Positions 11,802-22,855 of a DNA stretch of 64,000 nt are shown here, piece by piece. The notes below the pieces were generated by a model that worked only from the letters and a program-made list of their open reading frames with translations, was not told the DNA's origin and searched no databases. The translations under genes were made by a program, and so were the position numbers. The DNA is taken from positions 2,551,001 to 2,615,000 of the forward strand of contig JAOTON010001526.1 in NCBI GenBank assembly GCA_034440635.1. Reading direction: 5' to 3'. The first letter of the stretch is position 1. Each line of letters begins with the position of its first letter. The DNA is from Lepas anatifera. Lineage: Eukaryota > Arthropoda > Thecostraca > Lepadidae.

Positions 11802-12244
11802 TTGTGAAGACGTAATCCGAGTCTCGTTTTACCTATGCAACACCCTTGTTCCCTCCCCGTTACGCACTGGTAAAGCGGTTGTGTAAGCAAGGTTCTAACC
11901 TCGTCACGCTCTTGTAGGAAGGCTGCGGTTGCGTACAAGGCGTACCCAAGGATTTGTTCTACCCTTGTTATGGGGTAATCATGACCTAGTAGAGGGCTTG
12001 TGGGAACGTTGTCAGCCATTGTCTTTGCCATGTAGCTTAACCATAGTTAAGTTACAAGGTTTGTACAATGTCTTTTAGAAACCCTTGCCGTACTATGGTT
12101 TTACCATTGTTCTACATGGTTTTTCCTTGTAGCGCCCTTGTTTTCGTGGCACGGATTTTGAACGTACAAGCTTTGCGTTTTACCCTAATAATTTTCCATA
12201 TAAACAAGGGTCTGGCAAGGTTTGCCCTTGTAAAAATTTCTTTC

Positions 12245-12466
12245 TCTAACATGCCACCTTCTTTGATCTGTCATGACCTCAATAGTGACCTGAGCCAAAA
12301 AGTGACCGACGTAGTTTCTTCATGAATTTGTATGAGCTATCCAACAGCCTTCGCGTTTTTTCCTATCCCGCATAGGCCTGAGTTTGAGGGGGTGGGGTGT
12401 TTGAACACTCTTCCACCAGGGTGAAGGTGGCTTGGAGGACTGGGGGGGGGGTGTTAATCTTTAATC
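12245..12466 (-). mobile_element. Truncated TTAA element related to family A
   Basis: The inverse of a family A left end is seen: CCACCAGGGTGAAGGTGGC, a G-run and a TTAA at 12462-12465, preceded by TGACCTCAATAGTGACC. The other end is missing. Confidence 0.5.
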
Positions 12467-13804
12467 TGCCGGCCTCCGTATTCCGTCATATATGAAGTTA
12501 GACCCAATTCATAGGCACCATTAGATTCTTCCTGTTGCGACAAATCGATTGAGGTATGATATATTCCTGGCGACACCATGACGTCCGAGTGGCCTGATTG
12601 GCTAACGCATTTTTGAGGCGCATGAAGTGCACAATGTTCAATGTAGTGTGTAGTTCGTCGTGTAGTTGCACACACAGAGCTTCCCAGCGTTTTCTTCCAC
12701 CGATCTGCACCAAAGCTGGCCGCCGACGACTTTGTTATCGCGGCGTCGCCACTTTAAAGCTCGTTTGGCATCGAACCAGGAGATGTGGGTTTCTGGTCTC
12801 AGAACGGCACTGACACCTGATATACTTCAGAGACAGTAGCTTTTATTTCAATTGATGAACACTTTTACCCATTCACCTGATTTTTACTAGTCTGGTTTTA
12901 GTCGCTTTGCCTTTTTCTATCTGTGTGTGGTACTTGTATGACTGAGTTACTACTGTCTGTCTTTTACTTTTACTCATTTGCTACTATTTCAATTCAGTGG
13001 CGGCGCTTGAACATTATGACAGCACGATTGGCTTAGAGGTAAGGACGTCGCCTAGGCTATTTACCTGATATTGGACAGGGGCGGATCCTGCAGGTCGGCT
13101 AGAGAAGGGGCAAGCTAAAGTCGATGAGCAAAAATAATATTTATGTTTAAATGTTTAATATCATATATCAAAAAAAAACATATTTCGGGGATTGTGGAAC
13201 GGGTTATGCGGCAGTATATGAAGGTACAAGGCAAAATTCAAGAAAGATAGGTAGGTAGGTAAGTGAGCCGGGAAGGACAAGGTACTCACGAGAGCTTCCC
13301 ATTTAAAGGACGGCTTCAGCACTTCATTTTTTATGACGTCCAATTTCTCGCTGATTTGTGAACGGATTTTTTTAAATTTCATCCGCCAGATGTTGTGCCA
13401 TGACTCATGTTCTTCATAGGGGTTTCACAAATTAAATATCTTGCTAAGAATTGCCAAAGAACTGTCCCGCACGAGAGAAGGCTAGATATCCACAAATACA
13501 AGAATGCCAATAAACGAATCCGCTGTAATCAAGGTCCTAAGACGCGCTATGGCACGTGCTAGCAGCTAAGGATGCTTAGTTGACTGATAACGAGCCAGTA
13601 CTCGCGTCCGAATGAATGAGGTATTAGAGATGTCAATTAAAAAGCACACACTTAGTTTGTCACGGGGTTAGGCAGATTCAGCGAAATCGCGAAGTGCCTA
13701 ATCTCACATTTGTTGACGGTAAGAGCTGCGAACGTGGATTCTCAGAGATGCAAATCATCGGCCTCTTTGACCCAGTGATATGAAAAAGGAATATTCTCTG
13801 TAAC
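12467..13804. other. Mostly unrecognised, with weak SINE and exon candidates
   Basis: At 13030-13050 a polymerase III A-box-like word TGGCTTAGAGG occurs without a B box, perhaps a truncated SINE. At 13077 CAGGGGCGGATCC looks like a lone hAT terminus. A minus-strand frame ending at about 13288 before a GTGAGT (YEEHESWHNIW, KKIRSQISEKLDV) could be an exon, but no family is recognised. Confidence 0.25.
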
Positions 13805-13808
13805 TTTA

Positions 13809-14395
13809 CCCTAGCCCCGGTGGCGGGTACGCGCCACCTTCTCCCTGGTGGGGGGGCTAAAAAGACCCCACGATCTCAAAAACTAAGAGAGCTAGAAAAA
13901 AGCGTTAACGGCAATCGAAAGCTATTCAAAAATAATATCGAAAGTACTGAAGTCATTTTTCTCGTCAGGTCAATATCAAGGTCACCAGAGGCCAAAATAG
14001 GTCAAAATCGCTAATATGAGGTGTACTAAGAAAACTTCATATATCTCAAAAACTTTGACAGCTAGATACATTTTCTGAACACCATTCGAAAGCTCTTGAG
14101 TTGCTCTTTCATTGCATTCCGATTTATTTTCGGGTCAAGTCAAAGCCTAGGGAGCTGCAGGTCACTGAACATTGTGAATGTGCTTGGGAATGTCCATAGC
14201 CACCCATGCATAAGGGTGTTTCCTTTTTTGCTAATAACTTCCAAACCAAGCAAGATACAGCCATAGCTGATGCACCATTGCAGTCCTCTCGTCAATAAGA
14301 ATCGAATGATATATGATATTGCTATGCCAGGTCAAATTTAAGAATTTGACCTGACCCAGGTCAACGGTTTGACCCAACTTGATTTGGTATAGTCA

Positions 14396-14471
<76 letters not shown>

Positions 14472-15050
14472 TTTGACTTGCAGTGACCATAAAACCACTT
14501 TGGTGACAAAATACAAGTTATATCTTTGTTTATTCAAAATTTATGGAGTAAAATACCGAAAAATGTTAATTTGACCTAAGGTGACCTTTCAAAGGTCACA
14601 TTTTGGTATCAACTTCAGAAATGGGCTAAGAGCAAGTTGCAAATGATGTTGGAAGTTGATTCCGTCGATACTTACGGAGAAAAGTTCATTTCGTGATTTT
14701 CCCCTTGCATTTGCAATGGGGAGGTCATGCTCAGTACATGACCTTAGGTCACCAATATAAAAAATCCTGGAGCATATGTTGTAGCTCCTGGTGGGCCTAA
14801 TATGTGGTATGAGTTTCAACATCGATTAACCTTCCTTTTACTTATGCAGTCCTAAGCACTTTTTGAGGTGAGGTCACTTCACTGGCCTGGTGACCTGACC
14901 TGATATGACCTTGAGCTAAAATTTTCAAGAAAGATGTAAAAATGATGAAGGAACAGCTAGACTAAGTTCGGGGCGCTTCGCGCCGCCGTTTTTCGGTCAC
15001 TTCGGAAAAACCCAAGGGGGGTCTGAAAAGACCCTCCACCCGGGTGAAGG
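13809..15050 (+). mobile_element. TTAA element family A, copy A2 (about 1242 bp)
   Basis: This is a second copy of the element at 4832-6022 in the same orientation, aligned from CCCTAGCCCCGG to GGGTGAAGG. The right flank is TTAA (15051-15054) and the left is TTTA, a decayed TTAA. It is longer than A1 mainly because of an expanded (TA)n run at 14399-14469. No coding frame. Confidence 0.8.
14399..14469 (+). repeat. (TA)n microsatellite inside A2
   Basis: About 35 TA units. Copy A1 has only a short gatgtatatcat at the same place, so the run expanded after insertion. Confidence 0.95.
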
Positions 15051-15054
15051 TTAA

Positions 15055-15671
15055 ACATCAAGTCAAATTAGATTTATTCCACATAAAAACATACCTACTC
15101 CGACATTTAAAAATGGCTAGGCAGTGCATAATGTGCTTCTATGGCAGCGCCGCCACTGTTTCAATTGTTTTCACTTTTATGTTCTTACGTGAAAGAGTTA
15201 GAAGCCCTGCCATGTATAAAGATTCTTTCAGATGCGACTTCAGCCTTTGGGTTTGGAACAAACCCGGTTTACAAACGTTGTATTGACCGGTTACTTGGCC
15301 TGCCGAGATTCTGTTTCTCACGTTGCTAAGGGGGAGCGTGCAATTTGCCTGCATAGTGCCAGGTTTGACTTCTTTGGGGGTAAGATGTAGGATTTAGCTA
15401 ATGATAATATGTTACTCTAGTAAGAAGGGCGTTTAGATCAGAAGAAAGCAACATCTATTTGTACTGTAGCCTAATCTTACACCTTGGCCCCAAAAAAGTT
15501 GCCCCTGATACTGTCCATGCACTAATCCATTTAAGTGCGTTGGAAAAGGAATTTCACTCAAGACACGTTAACACACTCAAATGCGTGATATCTGGAATCC
15601 AGTGTCGGTACAGCTTATTCATTTTTCCCATGTACCACCACCTTGCTGTAGGACGACACAGTACTTATGCA
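15055..15671. other. No gene recognised
   Basis: Unique-looking sequence between A2 and the hAT element. Short frames lack domains. Confidence 0.4.
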
Positions 15672-18600
15672 CAGGGGCGCAGCCAGGGGGGTCACAGGGG
15701 GCACGTGCCCTCTCATCGGTGCCGGGGTGCCCTTTTGATTGCAAGGTGGTGTACCTTCTTTGGGCCGTGCCGCTCGGAATTTAGTGCCCTACGCCGTTGA
15801 GCCTAGATGGAACTAGACTGCATTTAGCGATTTAAACTATTGTTTGACAATTAAGTGCCTTTTTGGTCAGTTAGGGAATTCTGTCGCCTTTCCCAGCACC
15901 CGGGAAGAGTATAGGCACGTAATCCGTTTCCAGATAATGCCTCATCGTCGCCAATAATCGTACGGGCGGAGCTAATCTGGTGCCCCTTGAGCTCATCTGG
16001 TGCCCCCTGAGCGCTGAACTTGGCCCTTGGAGCTGATCATGTGCCCTCTGAGCTGATCTGATGCCCTCGTAGTCAATCTGGTGCCCCATTGAGAAAATAA
16101 TTGTGCCTTCTGAACCTATATAATGCTCTCTGAGTTAGTCTGATGCATCCCAGCTTGCCTGGTGCCCTATTAGCTGTTTTAGTGCCTCTTGAGCTGATCC
16201 GGGCCCCCTGAACTTATTTAATGCCTCCCGTAGTTTATCTACTGTCCAGGGCCGCAGCCAGGGGGCACAGGGGGCACGTGCCCCCATCGGTGTCGGGTGC
16301 CCTTTTGATTGCCAGGTGGTGTACCCAATTTGGGCCGTGCCGCTCGAAATTTAGTGCCCTACGCTGTTGAACCTAGATGTAACTGGACCGCAGTAGCGAT
16401 TGAAACTATTGTTGGACAACTTTATACCTTTTTCGGTCAGCTAGGGCATTCTGTCGCCTTTCCAAGCACCGAGAAGAGTATGGGCACCTAGTATGTGACC
16501 ACCTAATGCCTCATCGTCGCTAATAATCGTACTGGTGAAGCTAATCTGGTGCTCCTTGAGCTCATCTCGTGGCCTCTCAGCTGGTCTTGGCCCCTTGAGC
16601 TGATTACTTGCCCTCTAAGCTGATCTGGTGCCCCTGAGTCAATCGAGTGCCCCACTGAGCAAATAATTGTGCCTCCTGAACCTATATAATGCCCTCTGAG
16701 TTATTATGCACTAATGCCCCTGAGTCGATCTGGTGCCTCCTGAGCCCATCTGATGCCCTCTGAGCTAGTCTGGTGCCCCCTGAGCTAATCTGGTGCCCTT
16801 TAAGCTGATCTGGGCCTCCTTACGTGATTTCATGAGCAGCTCTAAAACCCTGAGCTGAGCTAGGCCCACAGAGGCTGATGAGGGCCCCTGAGATGGTATG
16901 GGGCTCCTGAGCTGATTAAGTGCCTCCTGACTTGATCTGATATTCCCGAGCTGGTCGGGGACCACTGATCTGATTGTTTGTCCCCGAAGCTGATCTGGTG
17001 CCCTATGGGTATCGGGTGTCCCCTGAGCAGCTGTGGGACTTTTGAACTGATTGGGCCCCGAGCTGGTGAGGGATCCCTGAGCTGATTTAGTGCCCCTGAC
17101 TTGAACTTGCCCCCTGCGCTGATCGATCTGGTGCACCCTGAGCAGATATACTGCCTCGTGAACTTAACTAATGTCTCCTGAGTCGATCTGGTGACTGCTG
17201 AGTCATCAATGTGTCTCATGAGCCCATCTTATTCCCTCTGAGCTAGTCTGGTGCCCCATGGCTAATATAGTGCCCTTTAAGCTGACCCGGGCCTCCTGGG
17301 TTGATTACGTGATGTCCTGAGCAGCTCCCAGGCTCTGAGCTGAGCTGGGCCCACAGGGGCTGGTGAGGGCCCCTGAGATGGTTTGGGGCTCCTGAGCTGA
17401 TTAAGCGCCTCCTAACTTGATCTGTTATTTCCGAGTTGATCTGGGCTCCGAGCTGGTCGGGGACCACTGATCTGATTGTTTGTCCCCGATGCTGATCTGG
17501 TGCCCTATGGGCCGATCTGGTGTCCCCTGAGCAGCTCTGGGGCTTTTTAACTGCTTGGGCCCCGAGCTGGTGAGGGATTCCTGAGCTGATTTAGTAGCCC
17601 TGACTTGATCTTGCCCCCTGACCTGACTTGAGGCCCCTGAACTGATCCGGGGCCCCAAGAGCTGATCTGGGGCCCAAGAGCGGATCTAGGTTCTGAGGGT
17701 ACCCTGAGCTGGTCTGGGCGCTGAGCTTGTGAGAGCCCCTTAAGTTGGCTTGAGGCCCCTGAGGTGATCTGGCGCATTAAACTGTTCTGGGGCTTCTTCA
17801 ACTGGTTTAAGGCCCTATGAGCCTATCTGTGGCCCATTGAGCTAGTCTTATGACCTCATCTCTGGGACCAATGAGCTAGTCTAGTCCCTGGGTGAAGCAT
17901 GAGATGCTCTGTGGCCCTGATCTACATCAGGGGCCCCTGAGGTGGTCTTGAATAGACAGATAATAAGAACACAAGGCCAACTCCCATCATCCCGGGGCGG
18001 GGTCACTGAACTAGTCTAGTCCCTGGAGGCACAACTGGGGGGGATGGGGGAAGCGGCTCTGGAGGCCTCTGATCCACACTTGGGGGCCCCAGAGCTGGTC
18101 TTGAATAGATGGGGAATAAGAACACAATGGAAACTCCCCTTGTAAAACGTAGCTAACGAGGAATGAGGAATCTCTAAAACGGGTTGTGACACCTAGGCAC
18201 CCCTGGTTATATAAATTGTTTATTATACTGGTGGATTCTGGTAAGGGATGATAGAAAGGCATGTGCCCCTGAGCTCAGAGCACAGTCCCGTAAACCAGGA
18301 TTTCTACTAATTAATTTAAATGAAGAACTAGTTTTCACAATTTTTAGCCCTGTCAAACCATCCACATTGAAACCACCGGCCTGTTCACCTTTTATTTACT
18401 CTTAACTGGGACCGATCGTTGAGAATATGGAACTTAATAAGCGCGTTCAAAAGGTATCTCCCAAATTATTCCGGCAGCAAAAATGTGTTCTTCCAAAGAC
18501 ACTATGCCACTCCTCGTCCCTCGGCGATTGTGGGAGGCAAGGAACTTAATCCGCGTTCAGCCAGGGCTCACTCGTCACTACAAAACCAGTGGGCATAACA

Positions 18601-18965
18601 AATGAATTTTCGACTCCAATATGCCTTAACCTGCACATTGTAACAGATATCACATGCTCCGCTGATTTCTCTGATGTGAAGTGCTTGCATGAGTCGACTG
18701 ATTTGTCCTTAAATCTATCCAAAACAGTTGTGTTTTGGCTACTTCCATGACGTTTTGGTGACATTTTTTCCTTTTTTCGGTTGTAATCGCGCATTCCTTC
18801 TCCTTCAATGATTATTTGCATTTTTATTGAACCAAAGATGCCCAAAAAATGATGTAAACAAAGATATAGTAAGTTTGTTAGATTACGTGAAAAAGTGCCC
18901 TTTTTTCCCCGGGGTACCCCCAAAGTTGGTGTGCCCCCCATACCAAAGCTCTGGCTGCGCCCCTG
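15672..18965 (+). mobile_element. hAT-type element filled with a minisatellite (3294 bp)
   Basis: The ends CAGGGGCGCAGCCAG and CTGGCTGCGCCCCTG are perfect inverted repeats. They are flanked by a perfect 8-bp duplication CTTATGCA (15664-15671, 18966-18973), as expected for hAT. The left terminal part is repeated internally at about 16249 (CGCAGCCAGGGGGCACAGGG). Most of the interior is a degenerate tandem repeat. No transposase is seen, so it would move only with outside help. Confidence 0.9.
15966..17890 (+). repeat. Degenerate minisatellite, unit about 20-22 bp
   Basis: The unit approximates CTGAGCTGATCTGGTGCCCC and recurs with substitutions and length changes across about 1.9 kb. Long minus-strand frames rich in S, Q, G and P here are shadows of the repeat. 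A longer unit containing TCTTGAATAGA is duplicated at about 17947 and 18100. Confidence 0.9.
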
Positions 18966-18973
18966 CTTATGCA

Positions 18974-19748
18974 TGACCGAAGTCTTGCTCTTTGCGTAAC
19001 TGTTGTATCGAAGAGACGATAATTGCACGCTATGTGAATCTGGGAGCCTGTACTCTAGTGCTTGCACTGTAAATTTACACTACCATGCTTGAAAAATGTC
19101 AATATACTGTAGAAGATAACGTGAACGGCTGACATCAAACGGGAGAGAAAAAACATTTCTTTTGCACGCTTGCGATGAATGTCACAGCCAATCATTAAAA
19201 ATGCATGGAGATTGCATACCAACGATATCTTCGACGCCTTCCGACAGAATATGCGAGTACCCCCACATCACCTGTCGGCTTTGTCTTCCTTATCAAAAAC
19301 TGTACTTGTCACGCACTGGATATGAGTGCGTGGCATGATATTGAAATCGACTTCGACGGCGGGACGGCAGAGAGTGTGTGGGGTGGAGCTTTATAGTCTT
19401 GGGTTGGTGTGGAACATCATAAATTTGAACATTCTTGGTTGAAAAATTCCATAGCCGAAAAGGAAAGTACTTTCCACCATCGACAGCGATACTATAGTTG
19501 GTTTCAACTGGTAGATATTTCAAAAGTCTAACCGGGATGTAGGGGAACATTTTTTCAAGCGGTGCAGCTGGAGCAGTTGATGGAGCGACCGAACAGTCGA
19601 ACGAATATTTTTGAAACAAATTCTCTCCTTGTTACACCAATCTCAGATTTTGGAATAGAAGTCATCAAGGGCCTTGTCTCGGAGACCCCGACCCCGCCAT
19701 TAGTACGGGCAGTGCCCCCAGTGAAGTCCGGAATTGGAAGCTAACTTT
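18974..19748. other. No gene recognised
   Basis: Sequence flanking the hAT element and preceding a SINE candidate. Frames have no recognisable domain. Confidence 0.4.
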
Positions 19749-19948
19749 TTAGTAGGCACAGGGACGGCCGCCCGACTCAGGCCACCCTGTCGCCAGTCAG
19801 TCACCAGCTGAAATACGTCTGGTAAATATCGAGTGCCGGAGCGTCTCAGGGAAACCGATGCCAAGCCTTCACGAGTGCACCGCCACCGTACGTTTTTCTG
19901 AACAGCGGGCCGGAGCCCAATGCTCTGCCAACTGGGCCGTGAACTACC
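19749..19948 (-). mobile_element. Candidate tRNA-derived SINE
   Basis: On the minus strand the A-box-like CGGCCCAGTTGG is followed by CAGAGCATTGGG, as in a tRNA D-arm region. The B box is poor. It abuts the truncated LINE that starts at about 19950. Confidence 0.35.
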
Positions 19949-21636
19949 TTGGGGGTAAAAGATACCAATTAATTCAAATGTTCGCAAACCGTACATTTGC
20001 GAAAAAGTTTTCAGATCCAACCGTAGCCAATCTGCCTTTAGCTCCTGATTATGAGCTTGACAATCTAAGCTTCAACATCTCAGAGGGTCTTGTGCGGGAA
20101 ACTTTGTTGGCTACAAATAGGTACAAAGCATGTGGTCCTGATGACGTGAGCGCACGTATCATCCATGAGTGCGCCAATGAGCTGTCTGTGCCCATGGTAA
20201 AACTTTGTCGTCTCTCCCTTGAACAAGGTGTGTGTCCAAACAAGTCGAAACGTGCAAATATAGTCCCGATCCATAAGAAAGGTGCCAAGTCGTGCTCCAC
20301 TAATTATAGAAGTGTAAGCCTGACACCACTTTTCGGCAAGGTACTGGAAAAGGTAGTATATGTTTCATTGTTGTTTCACGTACAACCTGTTTTAACTAGT
20401 CAACAACACAGTTTAATATTTGGACGCTCATGTATTACTGACCTGGGACCCATGTTGGGCGTGGCCTGGAGCAACATATCCGCTGGCTCACAAGCCGATG
20501 TGGTTTATACAGATTTCAGCTCAGCCTTTCAAAGTGTAAATCACAGTCTACTGCTTCATAAGATGGAAAAATCCTACAAAATCACTGGCACAGCTTTGGC
20601 ATGGCTAAAATCTTACCTTTCTGGAAGAGAGCAGCGGGTAGTTGTGAATGGCCACTGTTCTTCATGGATCCCAGTGACATCAGGCACTCCTGAAGGAGGT
20701 AATTTTTCACCCCTTCTGTTCGCCTGTTACATCAATGACTTGCCTTCTGTCATCCATTCTCACTGTATTATGTTCGCAGACGACTGCAAACTGTACCGAC
20801 GAATTGATGGTTCTGAGCATGTTTTCCAGCTGCAATCGGATATCGATAGGCTTTGTACATGGTCCACAACGTGGAAACTTCAGCTGGATCCATCCAAGTG
20901 CAAAGTTTTAACTCTGACGCTCTGCACCAAGCCCGTTTTAAGACGCTACAAGATAGGAAATGAGGACCTAGAGAGAGTGAGTGAAATTCGTGACCTTGAA
21001 ATAGTTGTTGACACTAAGCTGACTTTTCAATCCCACATCGATGCCATGGTGCGGAAAGCCAATAGGGCCCTGGGACTTATGATGAGGTCTTTCCAGACAG
21101 GAAAGAGCGGTCTCTCGCTTCACGGAGTAAGCCACAAAAGTATGATATCCACCTACTGTGCCAACATCCGCAGTATACTTGAGTATGGCTGTGTGATATG
21201 GGGAGGAGCCGCTGAGACACACCTAAAACGAGCAGAGAAAATTCAACACAAATTCCTTATTTGGCTGTGCGCGAGGTGTCGTATCAACAATATTTCGCTT
21301 GAATATTCAGACCTTATTCGGCACTTTGGTTTAGCGTCTCTCTCTGCGAGAAGACTGCAGTACGACATCATGTTCATTAGAAACATTCACAATCACAAAA
21401 TCGATTTATCTTTCCTTCTGGAATCATTTCCGTCGGCGGCTCCTCCCCGTGCGCTCCGTAACTGGGCACTTTTTGATGTTCCTTATGCTAGGACTAACAC
21501 AGTAAGATCGGGATTATTTGTAAGAATCCCTCGTGTATGCAACTTGTTTTTAAATGTCAACAGATACATGGACGTATGGAATACTTATTTCAGAGATTTT
21601 GGGAAACGAGTTATAGCGTATTCTGTGGGCGTATAA
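19858..21636 (+). CDS. LINE reverse transcriptase, open 592-codon frame, 5'-truncated
   Basis: The frame encodes a non-LTR reverse transcriptase without its endonuclease. The RT starts near residue 40 (YQLIQMFANRTFAKKFSD). Motifs in order are KACGPDDVSARI, ANIVPIHKKG, YRSVSLTPLFGKVLE, YTDFSSAFQSVNH (first catalytic Asp), SGTPEGGNFSPLLF, IMFADDCKLYRR (catalytic DD), LDPSKCKVL and then a C-terminal region ending HFGLASLSARRLQYD and a helical tail. This order matches CR1/Jockey-like LINEs. The first 30 or so residues read through a SINE-like piece and are not LINE. No stop interrupts RT, so insertion is fairly recent. Without the endonuclease it is not autonomous. Confidence 0.8.
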   Translation: MPSLHECTATVRFSEQRAGAQCSANWAVNYLGGKRYQLIQMFANRTFAKKFSDPTVANLPLAPDYELDNLSFNISEGLVRETLLATNRYKACGPDDVSARIIHECANELSVPMVKLCRLSLEQGVCPNKSKRANIVPIHKKGAKSCSTNYRSVSLTPLFGKVLEKVVYVSLLFHVQPVLTSQQHSLIFGRSCITDLGPMLGVAWSNISAGSQADVVYTDFSSAFQSVNHSLLLHKMEKSYKITGTALAWLKSYLSGREQRVVVNGHCSSWIPVTSGTPEGGNFSPLLFACYINDLPSVIHSHCIMFADDCKLYRRIDGSEHVFQLQSDIDRLCTWSTTWKLQLDPSKCKVLTLTLCTKPVLRRYKIGNEDLERVSEIRDLEIVVDTKLTFQSHIDAMVRKANRALGLMMRSFQTGKSGLSLHGVSHKSMISTYCANIRSILEYGCVIWGGAAETHLKRAEKIQHKFLIWLCARCRINNISLEYSDLIRHFGLASLSARRLQYDIMFIRNIHNHKIDLSFLLESFPSAAPPRALRNWALFDVPYARTNTVRSGLFVRIPRVCNLFLNVNRYMDVWNTYFRDFGKRVIAYSVGV

Positions 21637-21815
21637 AAGTGAGCGTTATTATTGTGTTTTAGTGCTTTTACTGAATGACTTTGCTTGTTGGCACTTATCT
21701 TATTGCGCTCCCTTGTATGTTGCAGCGTTTTATCAATTGACGTCATCCGTAAATGGGCTCTATTGGCCTGTCGGTGATGAATCAAATAAACTAAACAAAA
21801 CTAAACTAAAAAATT
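19950..21815 (+). mobile_element. 5'-truncated CR1/Jockey-type LINE
   Basis: The copy covers the RT domain, C-terminal region and a short 3' UTR that ends in an A-rich tail (aataaactaaacaaaactaaactaaaaaa, about 21785-21813). Its RT is clearly related to the copy at 30745-34460, which shares EYGCVIWGG/KFLIWL-like motifs. Truncation at the 5' end is the normal outcome of target-primed reverse transcription. Confidence 0.75.
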
Positions 21816-21834
21816 TAGGCTTTGGACTGGACCA

Positions 21835-22010
21835 CGGCTCCTTTGCCCCCCTTGGGACCGCCGGTGGCAGGGCGCCAATACTTGCATCCTGGAATGGGGG
21901 AGGGGATTGGAAAACGACTTTTAAGTGGGCATCGGGGTGCAAAGTGGTGGCACAAGCTGGGTCGATGAGGGAGCACGTGCCCCTGTCCCCTCCCTCGGAT
22001 CCGTCTTTGC
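21835..22010. repeat. GC-rich MITE-like fragment
   Basis: Contains GCACGTGCCCC and CCCTCGGATCCGTC, shared in style with the repeats at 4430 and 15672. No terminal duplications found. Confidence 0.3.
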
Positions 22011-22498
22011 ACTAAACGGGTGGCAAGCGATGAGACGTGTCATAAACAGAGTGTCTGTCATATTCACCATCTATAAGTTTTGCCATTGGCAGAAAAAATG
22101 TGAGGCCCAGTCCATCAGCAAACTTCCCGCTCACCAGAAACTTTTCTTTCTAGAATAAAAAAGGGAATAGGCTGCAAGCACGTTGTTACCTGCCGCACTT
22201 GCTTTTTTCCGGTGACGTCCGAAGTTCTGTATTTACGATGATTACACTGCAAATGTTGATGACGAGTTGTGTTATGTTGTTGACTCCTCGGGGGCTCGGT
22301 TGGTTCTCTCTTGTATCTCCAGACACACACCACTTTCTATCAACTCAGCCACCCCGACCGACACTGACTCACGCTCTACTTTTAGCAGACACATTATACC
22401 ACACGACAGTTGCACCAGTCAGAAAATCATCGATTACACGATCATCGATTATTGTTTTACAAGCCATCTAGCTCTCTCTCTCTCTCTCCCTCTCCCCC

Positions 22499-22529
<31 letters not shown>

Positions 22530-22855
22530 TTCTTGAAATTCCTACCCTAGGACACGCACCATACACACCACCATACAAATCTACGCACACGCACACACAT
22601 TTCGGAACGTTCAAATGGTCAAATGCACACGTTATGCAGCTTTCTTGGTTCTTGGAAAAATTTTCATAAATTCTCTCAGATCACGTGCATCACGGCTGGC
22701 CTCATTTTATGCCGACCTCGTATGCTGCATACTATGCTTACCCAAACCCTAAAGAACCCCCCTAAACCGCTCCAACTTTTCCTTGGTTTTTATCATCTTA
22801 GTTCCACTCCCGGAAGCAGCAAGTACTACCACCTCGTAAATCCTTTTAACATACC
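22011..22855. other. No gene recognised; simple repeats
   Basis: Holds a (CT)n/(CCCT) tract at 22472-22529 and an AC-rich stretch at 22550-22600. No supported frame. Confidence 0.4.
22472..22529 (+). repeat. (CT)n tract with CCC interruptions
   Basis: CT dinucleotides with a few extra C. Confidence 0.9.

Larger units (their letters stand above)
9372..12060 (+). repeat. Triplicated repeat unit
   Basis: Three related direct copies lie at about 9372-10085, 10122-11130 and 11462-12060. Copies 1 and 2 match closely from gaatttattacaaggtac to GATCTGCGAGTGG and further. Copies 2 and 3 match from gtgcgggtt and GTTGCATTTGGGGCC through GGTAAAGCGGTTGTG. Copies 2 and 3 share a MITE insertion that therefore predates their duplication. 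Ends do not form TG...CA, so these are not LTRs. Confidence 0.6.

Noticed and set aside
16765..17801. Overlapping minus-strand frames rich in S, Q, G and P
   Set aside because: Shadows of the minisatellite inside the hAT element.
15966..17890. Regularly spaced repeats as a CRISPR array
   Set aside because: Units are contiguous and degenerate with no unique spacers, in a eukaryotic genome.
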